Source: Podospora comata (lineage: Eukaryota; Ascomycota; Sordariomycetes; Sordariales; Podosporaceae). Taken from it: 64,000 bases of DNA. Below the pieces are notes generated by a model that saw only the letters and a list, made by a program, of their open reading frames with translations, did not search any database and was not told the DNA's origin. Location of the stretch: the NCBI GenBank assembly GCA_017354895.1, contig CP071498.1, positions 744,001-808,000 of the forward strand, written 5' to 3'. Made by a program: the position numbers and the translations under genes. This document shows, piece by piece, positions 1-11,627 of this stretch. How positions within the stretch are numbered: the stretch's first letter is position 1; each line of letters begins with the position of its first letter.

Positions 1-118
1 TGGTCTCTTCCGACAAGTCGACCTTTTCAGGATCGCGTGCTGGGATGATGGACTCATCCATCTTCCTGGAACTATTGGGATTGTCGACACCGACGTGGTC
101 TGGACTGGCGGTCGACAT
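1..118 (-). CDS. N-terminus of unidentified protein (partial)
   Basis: A minus-strand ATG at 118 opens a frame that runs off the left edge after 39 codons. It reads MSTASPDHVGVDNPNSS, continues with RKMDESIIPARDPEK and ends VDLSEET. The stretch is hydrophilic and acidic, with no signal peptide or recognisable domain. Such leaders are common in front of fungal membrane transporters, but that is only a guess. Support for a real start is a TATATAAG box on the same strand 74 bases upstream and a good surrounding codon style. The rest of the gene lies outside the window, so the family cannot be told. Confidence 0.55.
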   Translation of the reverse strand, partial: MSTASPDHVGVDNPNSSRKMDESIIPARDPEKVDLSEET

Positions 119-3100
119 GGTGACGGGAGACTGGCGGGCGGATGATGAAGTCGAGTCGGGACGCAATCTCAACCACGGCCATGGAAGACCTCTTATATAC
201 TCGATGGATCCGACCCCGGCCTCGTCAGATATCGCGACAGCAAGATCAACCACACCGCATTCTAGAACCTTTCACGAGAGGAAAGAAGCCCCGAAGTAGA
301 GGCGGCTTGAGTGTGGGGGGAGGGGCAAAACAAGGGCCTTGTGTGGTTTGTGGGCTGCATACTTTTTTCCTACGTTAGCCCCGGGGAAGAGCGCTTGCCT
401 TGCATTGGCGGCATTCTTCATGTCCGCTCTTAAACCCGGTTTTTTTTTTGGGTTCTCTGACAGTAGCATTTCACGACTGGCAAACCAGCATCCGATGACG
501 TTCCATCAAGGCTTGAAAGAACGGGGGGCTTGGCGAGAACACCAACACTGTGGACAAGTTCCCGAGGATCTGCCGGCGGCCCGTGTCAACCGGACCATCT
601 GGACCTGACTCTCTTCGCTTTAGGGTCCCATGACCAGTTTGCAATATTTTGCGTATATATTGCTTATTGGGGGACTTTTGGGAGGTTGGGTGTCGGTGTG
701 AATAATACAATCACTGCGGGGTGGGTTGGGGATTCAGCCGATGTTTTGGCGGGGCGGGCCGAGTCTTATCATCATGGAACGAGATGGTGGTGTCGAGATG
801 GATGAATGTCGGTTGAACATCGGGAAAGTTTGGGGCGGTCATGGCCCGAGGGGCTATTCCTGGGGTCTAGGAGTCATTCAGGATTTGACTTAGTATCATT
901 GTCAGCCGGGACACGAGGATGAAGCTGTGGCTTCTGGGGGTCGACGATAGTGCCGGGATGGTAATGCGGAGCGGACGGGTGTGGGTCCTTCGGAAGAGGT
1001 CGAACGGTTTTGTCCCGAAATGGAAACTCCGCTCACGGTATCCCGACTGGCGACCGACTTTATATCATCACCACCGCCCTCGATGCGGGTTGTGTTACCT
1101 CTCGAGATTGCGGGCCATATTCCTCCATGGGGATGAATCCTGAGGCTTACCAGGACCAACGACACTTTGCAAACGACGGACTTCCGACGTTTTGCCGTGC
1201 GAGCTGACCGAAGTCTAAAAGAGAAGCGGAACCAGATTCGTCAAACTCTTGACATATTCGTCGAGCTGAGGGCTTTCGGGAAAGCCAAAGGAGACCGGCT
1301 GGATAGGGGACGATAGCTGGGTCAGAGAGATGGTCACGGACAGGTGTCATGAGCCGGCGCCAAGACAAGGTTGCGGGAACCACGCCTGTGCCTCACTATC
1401 AACAACAGGTCATGAAAGAAGTTAAGATTTTTAGTACAGATATGTCCACCATGTTGCTCTTCACATTAATCTCTGGCTAATACTCCCATAGTTTCGTTCC
1501 ATCTTATTACATCCGACATACCCATGTGCCTGGATTCGAGACCGAACCCCTCCCCCGCCATCAACCTCGTCTTTCGAAAGGAACCAAGATGTTCTGTATC
1601 CTCCGTGTCATATCTCTCTTGGCGTCTCTAGGCTGGCGGGGCTGGTATGTGGCTGGAACTAAGACGTTGCCATCTCGCGTTGGTTCTGAGCTGAAGAAGT
1701 CCAAGCGATCCTGTCGGTGATCCCGGGCTTTGGCCCCCTCATGGTGGGAGCAACTGGAGCTGGTGTTGGTCAGCATTTAGTACAGATCAGTCGGGCGATG
1801 TATCAAGCACAAAGACCTACTGGCAACTCTCGGGCATTTTGGGGGAAAGACTGGATGTTTGACAAGTTCTCTGGTGGTGGTGAAGTCAAGATGTTGGGAC
1901 TGACTGATAGCAGGACTTACCAGCATCAACAAAAGCAACCGGCAGACTCAGGGGTATATATCTGCTCGCCTCATCGTTACGACCACTATCCGTCCTGCCC
2001 ATTACCGAGCCCAACGCACCAAACACCATACTGATATTGGCATGGCAGCCCTCCTTTGTCGACTTGGGCTACCCCCCATCACATGTAACATCTGCAAGGC
2101 TCAACTGAAACCGACAAGCCACACACTACAAATTACAACACAGTCTACGCGTATGGTTCAAAAGCGCATACTTTCACGCCTCTGGGACACTCCAGCATCT
2201 GCAGGGTTCGTGGTAAACACTGCCGGAAAAGGGTACCGTTGCCCTTGGGGTGTGGTAGGGTGATCCCCCACAAACGTTGTGCGTCGATATGGGGGAGCAC
2301 CATCTCGTTATCCCCCTGCAGCAAACAGCTGGCCAACAGCAATGGGGGAACATAGACCAGAGATCCTTTTTCAGAAGCTTTTCTCTCATTGGAAGCATAT
2401 TTGGTGCCGGAGGTAGCAAACACGGGACCGAGCCCCAACACACCGAAACAAAATCCGGTGGTTGTGGTGTGTGTGAGGTTGTATGTGGCGGCTATCAACG
2501 AACCATGTCAATACCCCATGGTCACACATAACGGTAGTCTTCTGCAGAAGTTCCGCGGGCTCCGAATTTTCCTTTTTGCCACATGGCCACCCTCACAATG
2601 TTCATCGCCTGGCGCCTGTCGCGGCTGAATGACCACACCCTTTCAAGCTCAGACGCCACGTCTGCACACGCCATCGAAGGACCTTTGGACCCCTGTCGCC
2701 TGGTCATGGCACACCACACAGAGACCTCACCGGTTTGTGTGGTTCCAAGTAAGCGCCATAAGCGCAGAGTTACACAAAGTCAGCTCAAATTCTAAAGAGA
2801 TAAGGCTGCGGGTGAGACGGGAGGGACGGGTAAGATGACGATGAGTAAACGTCTGGTTTTGTTTCCGACTGACGCCACATGAGTTGTCTCTACCCTACAG
2901 GGCAGCTTTGATCAAATGAACTAACGAACTCTCCCTCTCAAGTCCGAAAACAGCACATGCCATGGTTGGGGACCTTCTACATTAGGGTGTTGTTGTCTAC
3001 ACGTTTTATGCATCAGCCTAGATGCAAGTCAGCGCGGCAGTCCATCTGCACGCGGAAGCGAGAGAAATAAGACTTGACACATGAAACAAGTTTGGAGCAA

Positions 3101-3855
3101 AGAAGACATGAGTCTATAGCAAGATCACGATGGTGTTTCTTTTTACCAGATCGGATCAGACGTAATCCGAGTATTTGGGGTCCGAGAATGGTCTCGGCAT
3201 GTTTTCTGGGGTCCAAAAGCTGCCGTGCCACAGTCATTGTTAAGTGCAGGTCTTACAAAGAATCTGGCAGCCTGATATGCAAAGGCATATGCACCTCAGC
3301 CCTACACATCGTCACCTCTCTACTTTCTAATCACTCTCTCTTGGTTGCCTGAGCAGGTGCATTTGCGGTGTGGTCTTGTGGGAAAAGTTGTAAAGTCCGT
3401 CAGGAGATACGGTCCGGGCTTTCCACCTTGGTCTCTGACGAGGCTGTAGGGAGGGAGAGAAGGAGGCTGGAGGAGACAGGAGTAGGAAGGCAGCCACCAT
3501 ACCGAAGAGAGGTCAAAAGCTATGTACGTCCCCGGGTAGGGTTCTGTTGCATGATGAGGCAAGAATCTTTAGGGGTTGTTCTCTTTGAGGGTGCATAGTA
3601 CTGCCGAGACCTCTTTCGAGACACGGGATGAGGGTGTGGTATCGTTTCTCTGTTGACATCGCACACTACCTTGGGCTTCCGTCCCTCGGACCCCCTTCAA
3701 CATATACTCCTCGAATTATTGGAGGTTGTCATAAGGATGCAGCATATGCATCTTTCATGGTCGTTGCCGCCGTGCCTGGTTGCAGTTTCACGGGCATTAT
3801 TAACGGACATCCTGTCCAGGGAGGCAAGCTACGATGGGTGTCCACACTCATAAAA
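119..3855. other. Intergenic region, no gene recognised
   Basis: This 3.7-kb stretch lies between the partial minus-strand gene and the tRNA-Asp. Open frames are all below 120 codons, overlap one another on both strands and show no domain-like sequence. The first few hundred bases are the promoter of the left gene. I see no repeat or RNA gene here. Confidence 0.5.
192..199 (-). promoter_or_regulatory. TATA box of the partial left-edge gene
   Basis: The minus strand reads TATATAAG here, 74 bases upstream of the ATG at 118. Sequence and spacing suit a fungal core promoter. This is a motif match only. Confidence 0.45.
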
Positions 3856-3957
3856 TCTTCCGTAGTATAGTGGTCAGTATGTGAGCTTGTCAATTCCTCG
3901 ACTCCACCAGTCAGAATAACAACGCTCGAGACCCGGGTTCAATTCCCGGCGGGAGAG
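3856..3957 (+). tRNA. tRNA-Asp (GTC) with a 30-nt intron
   Basis: The acceptor stem TCTTCCG (3856-3862) pairs with CGGGAGA (3950-3956), followed by discriminator G. The T arm is CCGGG-TTCAATT-CCCGG. The anticodon stem TGAGC (3882-3886) pairs with GCTCG (3924-3928). The loop starts TTGTCA, giving anticodon GTC at 3889-3891. A 30-nt insert (3893-3922) follows position 37, the canonical site of nuclear tRNA introns, and removing it leaves a normal 72-nt tRNA. The D arm contains TAGTATAGTGGTCAGTAT, typical of fungal tRNA-Asp. Confidence 0.93.
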
Positions 3958-4392
3958 TACCACGCATTTTTTTATTTTCTTTTTTTTTAACAAGCTGGAT
4001 ATGCTTGTTCTCTTTTGGTACTAAAAACAAGGGGGATGTAGACCCGTCTGGCTTCTTCTGTAGGTTGCCGCACCCCACCCAGACTTGCTTCTTGTTGCTT
4101 CTGTGACATGCTAGATGCCTCGATGAAGCCCTGCGTATTTCAAAGGTCATACTTAACAACCGTTATTGACAGGCTTTCTCTCCTACTCACAGAGATGGAA
4201 ACGTACTTCCATCTGTAGTATGCCTATGGCTTATTTTTCTTCTGATTCAAGGCTCACTCGCGTGGCGCCAGCTGATCTTTGTCCTCGATCTCTTCCAGAC
4301 CTCAACTCCTCTCTTCTTCCCTTTCCGTCTCTGACACAAACTATTCAATCTGCCACGACTCTCCTGCAAACAACAATCACCACGACGCTGCA
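3958..4392. other. Spacer between tRNA-Asp and amidase
   Basis: A T-rich run directly follows the tRNA (3967-3990) and could act as the RNA polymerase III terminator. The rest is the presumed 5' flank of the amidase. An open frame beginning at 4166 continues into the amidase coding region but its early part has no amidase similarity. Confidence 0.45.
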
Positions 4393-6266
4393 ATGTGGGG
4401 GCAGCTCAATATCACTCACACAGTTGTCGTTGCCTGTCTTGTGGCGGGGAGTGTCGTGGTTCATGGCACAGGAGAACGATTGCGGTATGTGGCTATGGAA
4501 ACGAATCCGCGATGCTAACCTCGGATTTCTAGTCCTCCCATCCACCCGGGACCTCTCCATCGACACCCTACAGGACCTTTTGACCAACGGGACGACCACG
4601 TCAGAAGACCTCGCCAAGACTTACCTCGCCCGGATTGATGAAATCAACCCGTCGACTCGCTCGTTCTTGGAAGTCAGTCCCTTCGCTCTAGAAGATGCAC
4701 GCAAGCGGGACAACGAAAGGTGAGGGACGGGGGTGCGGTCAAAGATGCATGGGATTCCGATTTTGGTCAAGGGGTCGGTTAGTATTGATGGGTTGAACAG
4801 CTCTGCAGGGTCGTACTGCCTGCTTGGCTCTCGGACAAGAAATGAGGCTTCTGTCGTTGCTCGTTTGCGAGCTGCTGGTGCTGTCATTTTAGGGACGACA
4901 GACTTACCTGAATGGGGCAGCTCACGTTCGTCCGGCCAGACGGCCTCGAACGGCTGGAGTGCTGTCGGGGGGCAGACTTGTGGTGTTTACTATCGCGAAC
5001 AGGATCCTTGCGGAAGTAGTAGTGGGAGTGGTGTTGCTGTTGCGCTTGGGTTGGCGGCTGGGGCGGTGGAGGTTGAGGTAGGTATGTTTGTATTATGCTT
5101 TACCCGGGTGGCTGAAGCTGACTGACGGACGGTTGTGAAGACAATGGGGAGCATCACCTGCCCGGCTATGCGGGGCAATCTTGTGAGCATCAAGACGACT
5201 TCGGGGCTTGTTCCTCGGGACAATGTGATTGTCACAAGATTCCGCGGCCCTGTCGGCCCCATGACCCGGACTGTTCGGGATGCTGCGATTATGCTTAATT
5301 TTATGGCTGGACCGACTTCAGATGACCCCGATAGTTTACGGATTCCGTTTTCGATTGTGCCGGACTATACAAAGTCGCTGAAGCTTGGTGGGTTGGTCAA
5401 CAGCCGTCTTGCTGTTCCGCGCAACAATGGGGATGAACCGTTCGTGGCGAAGATGGATCTCGTTCCGGTGATGGAGCAGTTTGATTGGGTTTTGGATGTT
5501 GTGAGAGGACTTGGGGCGAGGATTATTGATGATGCGAATTACTCCTCTTATGAGGAAATCAACGCTGCTGATGCGCCACAGGGCCGGGTCGGGCCGTCGG
5601 AGTATCGGTTTGATATCGAGAGGTGCTTTCGGAGTCTGGCGGTTCACCCGTATGGTATTCGGACTGTGGAGGATCTCATCAACTGCACCAAGACTCTCCC
5701 CAAAGAAGAATACCCCGCTCGCGACGTTGCTTACTGGAAGCAGGTGATCAAGTCTGCTGACTTCGGGTCGCCCGAGATGGCCAAAGAAATCGAGAGAATG
5801 AGAGACCTCGGCGGGACAAGTGGGATTGATGCTGTCATTGACACCCACAAGGCCGACGCGATTGTATTCCCATCAGTATGCTCCTCGGATGTACCCGGCC
5901 TTGTTGGGTATCCGGTTGTTTGTGTGCCGCTGGGGTTTTTACCCGAGGTGACAGAGGTGGAGAGGAATACAAAGGGGGGATTTGGTGGAGCAAGCGCCTG
6001 GCATACCGTGAGTAATTCCTCCTCGTGTGATCAGCCACTGTACTGACCTCCACCACTTTTTTTAAAGTTTTGGGTTGATCTTCATTGGGAAGCCGTTCAC
6101 TGAGGAGAAGTTGATTGAGCTGGTGTATGCTTTCGAGCAACATACTCAGATTGGGAGGCAAAGGAAGCCGGTGGTGCTGCCCGTTGCTGATATTTGTGAT
6201 ATTTTGCGAGAGAGAAGGGTTGTGTGGAGGGTTTGGGGTAAACTACGGGAATGGTTTGTGATATGA
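4393..6266 (+). pseudogene. Secreted amidase, reading frame broken
   Basis: The sequence encodes an amidase-signature family protein (Ser-cisSer-Lys hydrolases acting on amides). Recognisable blocks are MHGIPILVK with the catalytic Lys, CGSSSGSG for the serine-rich core, TMGSITCPA and PGIPFGLIFIGKPF. An ATG at 4393 opens a signal-peptide-like leader (MWGQLNITHTVVVACLVAGS). Likely introns are 4485-4532, 5078-5140 and 6008-6067. Three problems occur: the first splice junction does not keep the frame, an in-frame TGA sits at 4721-4723 just before VRSKMHG, and the exon ending at 6007 must shift frame near the six-G run at 5974-5979 to reach PGIPFG. The gene is therefore either a recent pseudogene or affected by base-calling errors. 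The family call is firm; the broken status is less so. Confidence 0.7.
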
Positions 6267-7439
6267 GTGGCTCATGGAAACATTTGGGTTGGAAGGGGGG
6301 GGAGGTGGTTATACGTAGCTTTATGGGTGTGGACTTGTGGAATAGTATGTCTCCCTCATTTGAACTTACCATACGTAGCTACATCTCTCACACATCACAA
6401 AATTTCACGCAGCAAAAGCCTTTGCGAAGAACTCGGCGGTACCTATCTAAGCGTCTACGTGATTCAAGAGCTGACTAAAAGTCTTCCTTCTCTGGATCGG
6501 TTGTTTCGTCCAACAACGCCAAAAGATCTTGAATAGCCCTCCTTCCTGCATTCTCCCTTCAACAGTTTCCTAATTTCCCCCAAGTAGTTCTGGCTAGGTA
6601 AACCAACATGGGGAAAACTCCCTAGTAGGCTCAGAAGTTTAAAAATCTATTTCCTTTTTATAAGAATATCTCTCCATGAGAAAGATAAGAGGTTTAGTAT
6701 AATAGCTAACTCTTAAATCTTATTGGTTTTTCCAAGGTAAACTCTAGATCTTAACGGAGATAAACTATAATAAATCACAACTAGAGGCATTTTACAAGGA
6801 ATACTATCAACTTTCCCGTTCTAGGCAAGGAGATCACAAAGTCTGTAAGTCGAAGTTGCGGTTTGGATGGATATCATCACCGAGAACTGGTGCGTTAGAC
6901 TGAGACTCTTGGGATGATAGGTAACTGGGCATTTATGCGGAAAGTATTGAGTTCCGAGTTGAGAGGAGGTGAATTTTCGTTCTTGAGTGAATAGATATAT
7001 CTAGGGGCCTGGCCGAGCTTGTCTGTTTCAAAGGTGAGCCAGGCTTAAAATATCGGTACACACTTTCATACCCTCTAGTTTTAAACTTAAGGGGGAAGCG
7101 AACTCGGGGACCTCTTTGAGGACGAACAAAGGCCTGGGCTTTGTGAATCGCGTCCCTCTCTTGGTGATGGGCCGCTTCTTGTCCTTGGGACGATGTGAAG
7201 CAAGCGGTGGAGTCGTTCCTGATATGCTTCTTGCAGAATGTGTCGGTTTGCTCGCTGTCGTGGGGTAGGTAGGGACATCTGTTTGGCGCTGAAGTTGATC
7301 CGGTTTCGTGGTGTCACAGACGCGCTCGCTCTCCATGATTAGGTCAAGAGACTTGCTCATGGCGCCAGTATTAGCCAGCTATTTAGGTGAGTCAAGACAA
7401 TTAGCGTCAAATTATAGCCTGGCTGAAGTTATAGTCTAG
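6267..7439. other. Gene-free stretch with AT-rich tract
   Basis: About 6590-6810 is clearly richer in A and T than its surroundings, with many TA steps, which could reflect repeat-induced point mutation of an old repeat. A minus-strand open frame of 110 codons (7360 to 7028) is rich in T, P, R and K; I recognise nothing in it. No gene is claimed. Confidence 0.4.
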
Positions 7440-8027
7440 ACTTATGTTAAGACTCGCGGCGATAGCTATCGCGGTGATGGCTCTCGTGGCTATGGCCAGG
7501 CTCGTGACAGTGGTCGCAGCTCACGCCGCAGCCAGCCTTACCCCCAACGTGGCTACAGAGCCAGCGGTACGAATATCACGGGTATTGGCAGCCGTAGCAA
7601 CAACCGGTACACAAGCGCCCGCCCTTACTATAGTATCAACACCCCACCCCACGCCAGTAAGGAGGCCGAGGACACGCGTGGCGTATCCGAGGAGGGCTAG
7701 CTAGAGGTAGTTGATAATGTTGGCTATTGGGTTGTATATGGTAAGGCCCCCAGCCCCGAGGGCAATCACAACGTCACGGGCAAGCCCCTTGTTTCAGCCC
7801 GAAGTGGTTCGGTGGAACTGGACGGGCAGTCGCCTTCCCATAGACTGTAGGTCTGTGGGAAGTATTGCTCCCGGAGGATTGGTCAGTCAGGTTGCTCCCA
7901 GGGCTTCAGCCCTGAGGCCCACATATTGGTAACGATGAGAAAAGGTTTTTGCTCTCTGGAGCTGTTTGTCAGAGTATCTAGAAATATCATCAACTTTTAC
8001 ACATCTCTGCGGGCGTACAACACATAA
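7440..8027 (+). pseudogene. Decayed coding-like frame with two TAG stops
   Basis: One plus-strand frame is open for 195 codons except for two TAG codons, at 7698-7700 and 7848-7850. Its first part is rich in Arg, Gly, Ser and Tyr (for example RGDSYRGDGSRGYGQARDSG), like a low-complexity RNA-binding or Gag-like tail. The middle reads DNVGYWVVYGKAPSPEG. Both stops are TAG, which C-to-T change of CAG could create. I recognise no family. It may be a mutated gene or a transposon fragment, or a chance frame. Its neighbours are an AT-rich tract upstream and a minisatellite downstream. Confidence 0.28.
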
Positions 8028-8122
8028 CGACAGCAAATAACCCCGGCTACCGGATTATGCCCCCCCGGCGTCTCTTGAATGACCAGTAGGCTGGCTAGTG
8101 ACGCCAGTAGTAACCAACTAGT

Positions 8123-8308
8123 TTGTGGTGTCATTGGTACGAGATGGGACCGGATGGTGGGAGGCTCATGGTGTTCAACACCTCGAGGTGTGACGGGAGT
8201 ATCTATATCGGAGGTAGAGTACTTGTTGGTGAACGAGAGAATGTGGCTGCATATTTGCAGATGTTGGACGAGGTCCAGTCTGTCTCCTCTACCTTCTATA
8301 TGATGTGA
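8123..8308 (+). other. Short coding-like fragment, unrecognised
   Basis: A 61-codon frame has protein-like composition, including GGRLMVFNTSRCDGSIYIGG followed by RVLVGERENVAAYLQMLDEV. It begins abruptly without an obvious start and ends with TGA. It may be the last exon or a remnant of a lost gene. I cannot assign a family. Confidence 0.25.
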
Positions 8309-8423
8309 TCTCTTTGTCGCGATTTATCTGATATTTTCCGCCATTTAACTCTTGGTAAGAATCGTGGGCAACCATTCTCAGCTATTTTGACATCGATATC
8401 AGCAGCACCATCGCCATCCTACT

Positions 8424-8495
8424 CCGCCGTTCTATCCGCCGTTCTATCCGCCGTTCTATCCGCCGTTCTATCCGCCGTTCTATCCGCCGTTCTAT
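8424..8495. repeat. 12-bp minisatellite, six exact copies
   Basis: The unit CCGCCGTTCTAT is repeated six times without a mismatch. Degenerate copies flank it on the right (CCCATCATTCTA). It lies in non-coding DNA. The unit length is a multiple of three but no long frame crosses it. Confidence 0.97.
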
Positions 8496-11400
8496 CCCAT
8501 CATTCTACCCCGCCCTCTTAATTCGCCATTCGACTTCACTGTGGAACTAGGTAGTAATGAGATAAAGCTGGGTTGTTGTTGAGATAAAGTCGGGATGGTG
8601 GTGAGAAGGTGCTGGGGTTTTTTTAGATTTTCAAGCATAATAAGCTGAGACTGAACATCTAGGTCGGCAAGCACCTAGGTAGTTACATACTGGGTGGTTT
8701 GGAGAGGACATCGAAAGCATTTCAATCTTCCCTCTTCTATCCCTTGTTTTTTAACACTTGGATAGATTAATCTGCCGTCTGTTATGTTTCTTACCTATGC
8801 AACCAAGGTCCTTCAAGAATTTGGAAGCGAAGCCTCCAGCCCTACCGATGTTTAATCCGTGACTATTACAGTTCATTCTCAGCTGCTGGACTGTTTACTT
8901 GCCGGTTTGTTTACACCCTCCCCCCCCGGCCCCTTTTCGACCGCACTGTGCTGTCTGCAGAAACCATCCCTACTTGCAGATTGTGACCGCTTGTCTGTGA
9001 CCTTTAGACATTGCTCCATCTGATGCACCCCCCACATTCTAAATCACGACATCTATTCACTCAGCATCACAGTGCCCCGGATTTGTTAAAGTGTGCTCTC
9101 CGATAGTTAGCTGGTCCGTCTCACAGGCACTATACCGCTTACACCAACCCTGCCTGTAACAACAACAACAACAAAAAAGGCCCAAGCGCACGGACAAGTC
9201 TCCGGTTCACGTTCCCTCAAAGTCAAGCTTCTTACTCCCTTACCACTCTCATATTCCAGAACAAATCCTCCGGCTCAGTGGAAGAGTTTTGGCAGGACAG
9301 ACCACGAGAGCTTTTCACGGTTGTCAGTCCCAGGGTTCAACATGCAAGAGGTAGGTCAAAGCGAAACGCACAAACCCTCTCTACCTTACCATTTCGAAAC
9401 AAAACAATGTCAGCCTGGAAGAAGGGAACAACACCACCTCGCCCATTGCCATGCTACTCCCACGCCACGTGGTGTTGGTAGTACTTTGCCTTCAAAACGT
9501 CAGGTGCTGGACCGTAGTGGTCAATGTCTGACTCGGGTTCGGGTTGGGGTTAGGTAGCAGTCCTGTTCCTCAACCACAGCCGGCTACGAAAAATGGCACA
9601 CTGTAGTTCCGTCAGTTCCCCACCCTGTTTGAGAAATTGGAAGGGAAATAATGTTATAACCTGTCCATGATATAGTCTCATCTAGAGATTCGTCACTCGG
9701 TGCTTCATTGGCTGATTTGTTAACCCCCTTCCAGTGAAAACCCCGATGTTAACAGATACCTAGCATCTCCCGTAGATCCCGATATATGGCCTTTCTCACC
9801 TGAATCATCTGGTCTTTTCGGTGACTTCCCCTTCCATCAGAAGAGTTGAAAGAGAAAAAAGAGGAAAAAATTGAAAGTGTTTCCCCCCCGCCAAGACCAC
9901 CCCCCTGTTCGCCAAACCGTTGCGCTAACCTAGGGCCACTAGTTCAAACGGCGTGCGTGCGGAGTCAGTGGAGTGTGTGGGGACAGACAGTTCGTGAGCA
10001 GTTGTCCAGGGCCGGGCCTTGCCGAACCTTGCTTGTTGGTGAGGTGGTGATGGGAGGGGGGAACTTTGGATGTGGGAGTTCGGACCGACGGGGTTGGCAT
10101 GTACTGTGTATGGGCTCTCATAACCAGTTGGGATGGGTGATCTGATAGGAGCGGATTTAGGGACGTCGTGAATTGTATTGTCGAGATATCCGCCCGGCTT
10201 TGGTTGATGAGCGGACGGTTCAAACTTGAACCCCAAACTAGGATGTCAAGGACTAGCAAGATATCCAAATCGGTACTCATGAAACTTGCGCGTACCAATA
10301 CCCCCTCCCCGACTGGCGCGTCACTTCTCAGAAAGACATCCCATCGGACATCAAATATGCGGCGTTCTCGGAAGCTGGCCCTGGCCGTGCCGATGTCAGA
10401 AGGCAAAAAGAAACAGACAGGGGTAGGCAACGCTTCAGATGATAGGTGGTGGTGGTTGATGGCCATCAAGAGACGGGCCATAGGGTGGTGTGGTATGTTT
10501 CTAGATAGGTAGTGGTGTGAAGCAGCAACACTGCCCTTACAACGGCAGTTCAGTTCTGGCTCGACCCTGCTCAAATAGGCGAACTGGTCGCCTATGCATA
10601 CATGGCAGACGTAATACATACAACCAGGTTGCCCGCTCCCCATCTCATTGGAAGCGGGACTTGGCAAGCAGCATGGCAGACATAGCTGCTCCCACCATGT
10701 GATGTCGGCACCAAGCAGGCCGTTCTGTCATGTCGTTATATGTATGAGAAGCGAGTATAAAGAGCCCATCCCGCCCCCCCCACCACCATACACCATCGTG
10801 TTGCTTGCCCGGACAACCGCCATCCAAGTCCAGACTGATCTCAAAGGAGGGGTTGAACGATGCATTGCTGCAGACTAGAAGCTGTGTGACAGGAACGGCT
10901 GGTTTCGATTCGCAAACTGGAGCATCGCAGAGTGTTCGCAACCGAAGAGAAAAGATGAACGGGATGAAATGCGTGCATGGCGCGAGAACAACAAGACGAG
11001 ACCGGGCTGACCCTGCTTGGTCGGCGATGGGTGGTGATCAAGGCTTATCTCTGGCGACACGCCAGGTGGTGCATATGTGCAGTTGACGGAGATAGGTTCC
11101 TCTTCCTGCGATGCAGGCTAGGCAGACTGGGAATCGCTCTGAATTCATTCTGCTGGCTATAGTTTGCTTTTTGCTATTGCTCAATTGAGCCCGAAAATGA
11201 CAGTAGTTCGACCAAGACCAGTTCTGCGCCGCAATCACGCAGGAAGCAACGCCATTCCGTGCCACCCATGTAACCGTAGACTCCCATGTCGACCAGAACT
11301 GCAGATTCACACCCTCCACATCAGATGGAAAACCCCAGTGGTATCGATCTTTTGTTGCTCGGGAAAAGAAACAAAGAACAAAGAAAATCGCGTCCACCGC

Positions 11401-11627
11401 TCCATTGTTGGTTCTGTGTACCCAATCCATGGAGCTCTCTCTTTCACACATCCAGGGGGTTCAAAAGCATTGTTGCTTGCGTTTCCAGTCGTGCTCGTTG
11501 GCATCCACCACACGTCAAACCAAAGAAAGTTCACACTCTGAGATTCCAAAATCCCAACATACCATCCAAATGCCCAATTGGCCATTGACCGAAATCGGGC
11601 TGGGTAAGTCGTCGTCGTTGCACCCCC
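8496..11627. other. Intergenic region, no gene recognised
   Basis: No open frame here has recognisable protein features. The longest, 242 codons on the minus strand (10667 to 9939), has no domain, no consistent codon bias and many His, Ser and Pro stretches expected by chance. A short AAC-triplet run occurs near 9160-9175. Confidence 0.45.

Noticed and set aside
4720-4744. Possible 25-nt intron that would remove the TGA in the amidase
   Set aside because: It has GT and AG ends but is far too short for a fungal intron, and removing it would shift the frame of the catalytic Lys block.
9939-10667. A 242-codon minus-strand frame in a gene-poor region
   Set aside because: No domain, no splice context, uneven composition; a comparable frame can occur by chance in GC-rich DNA.
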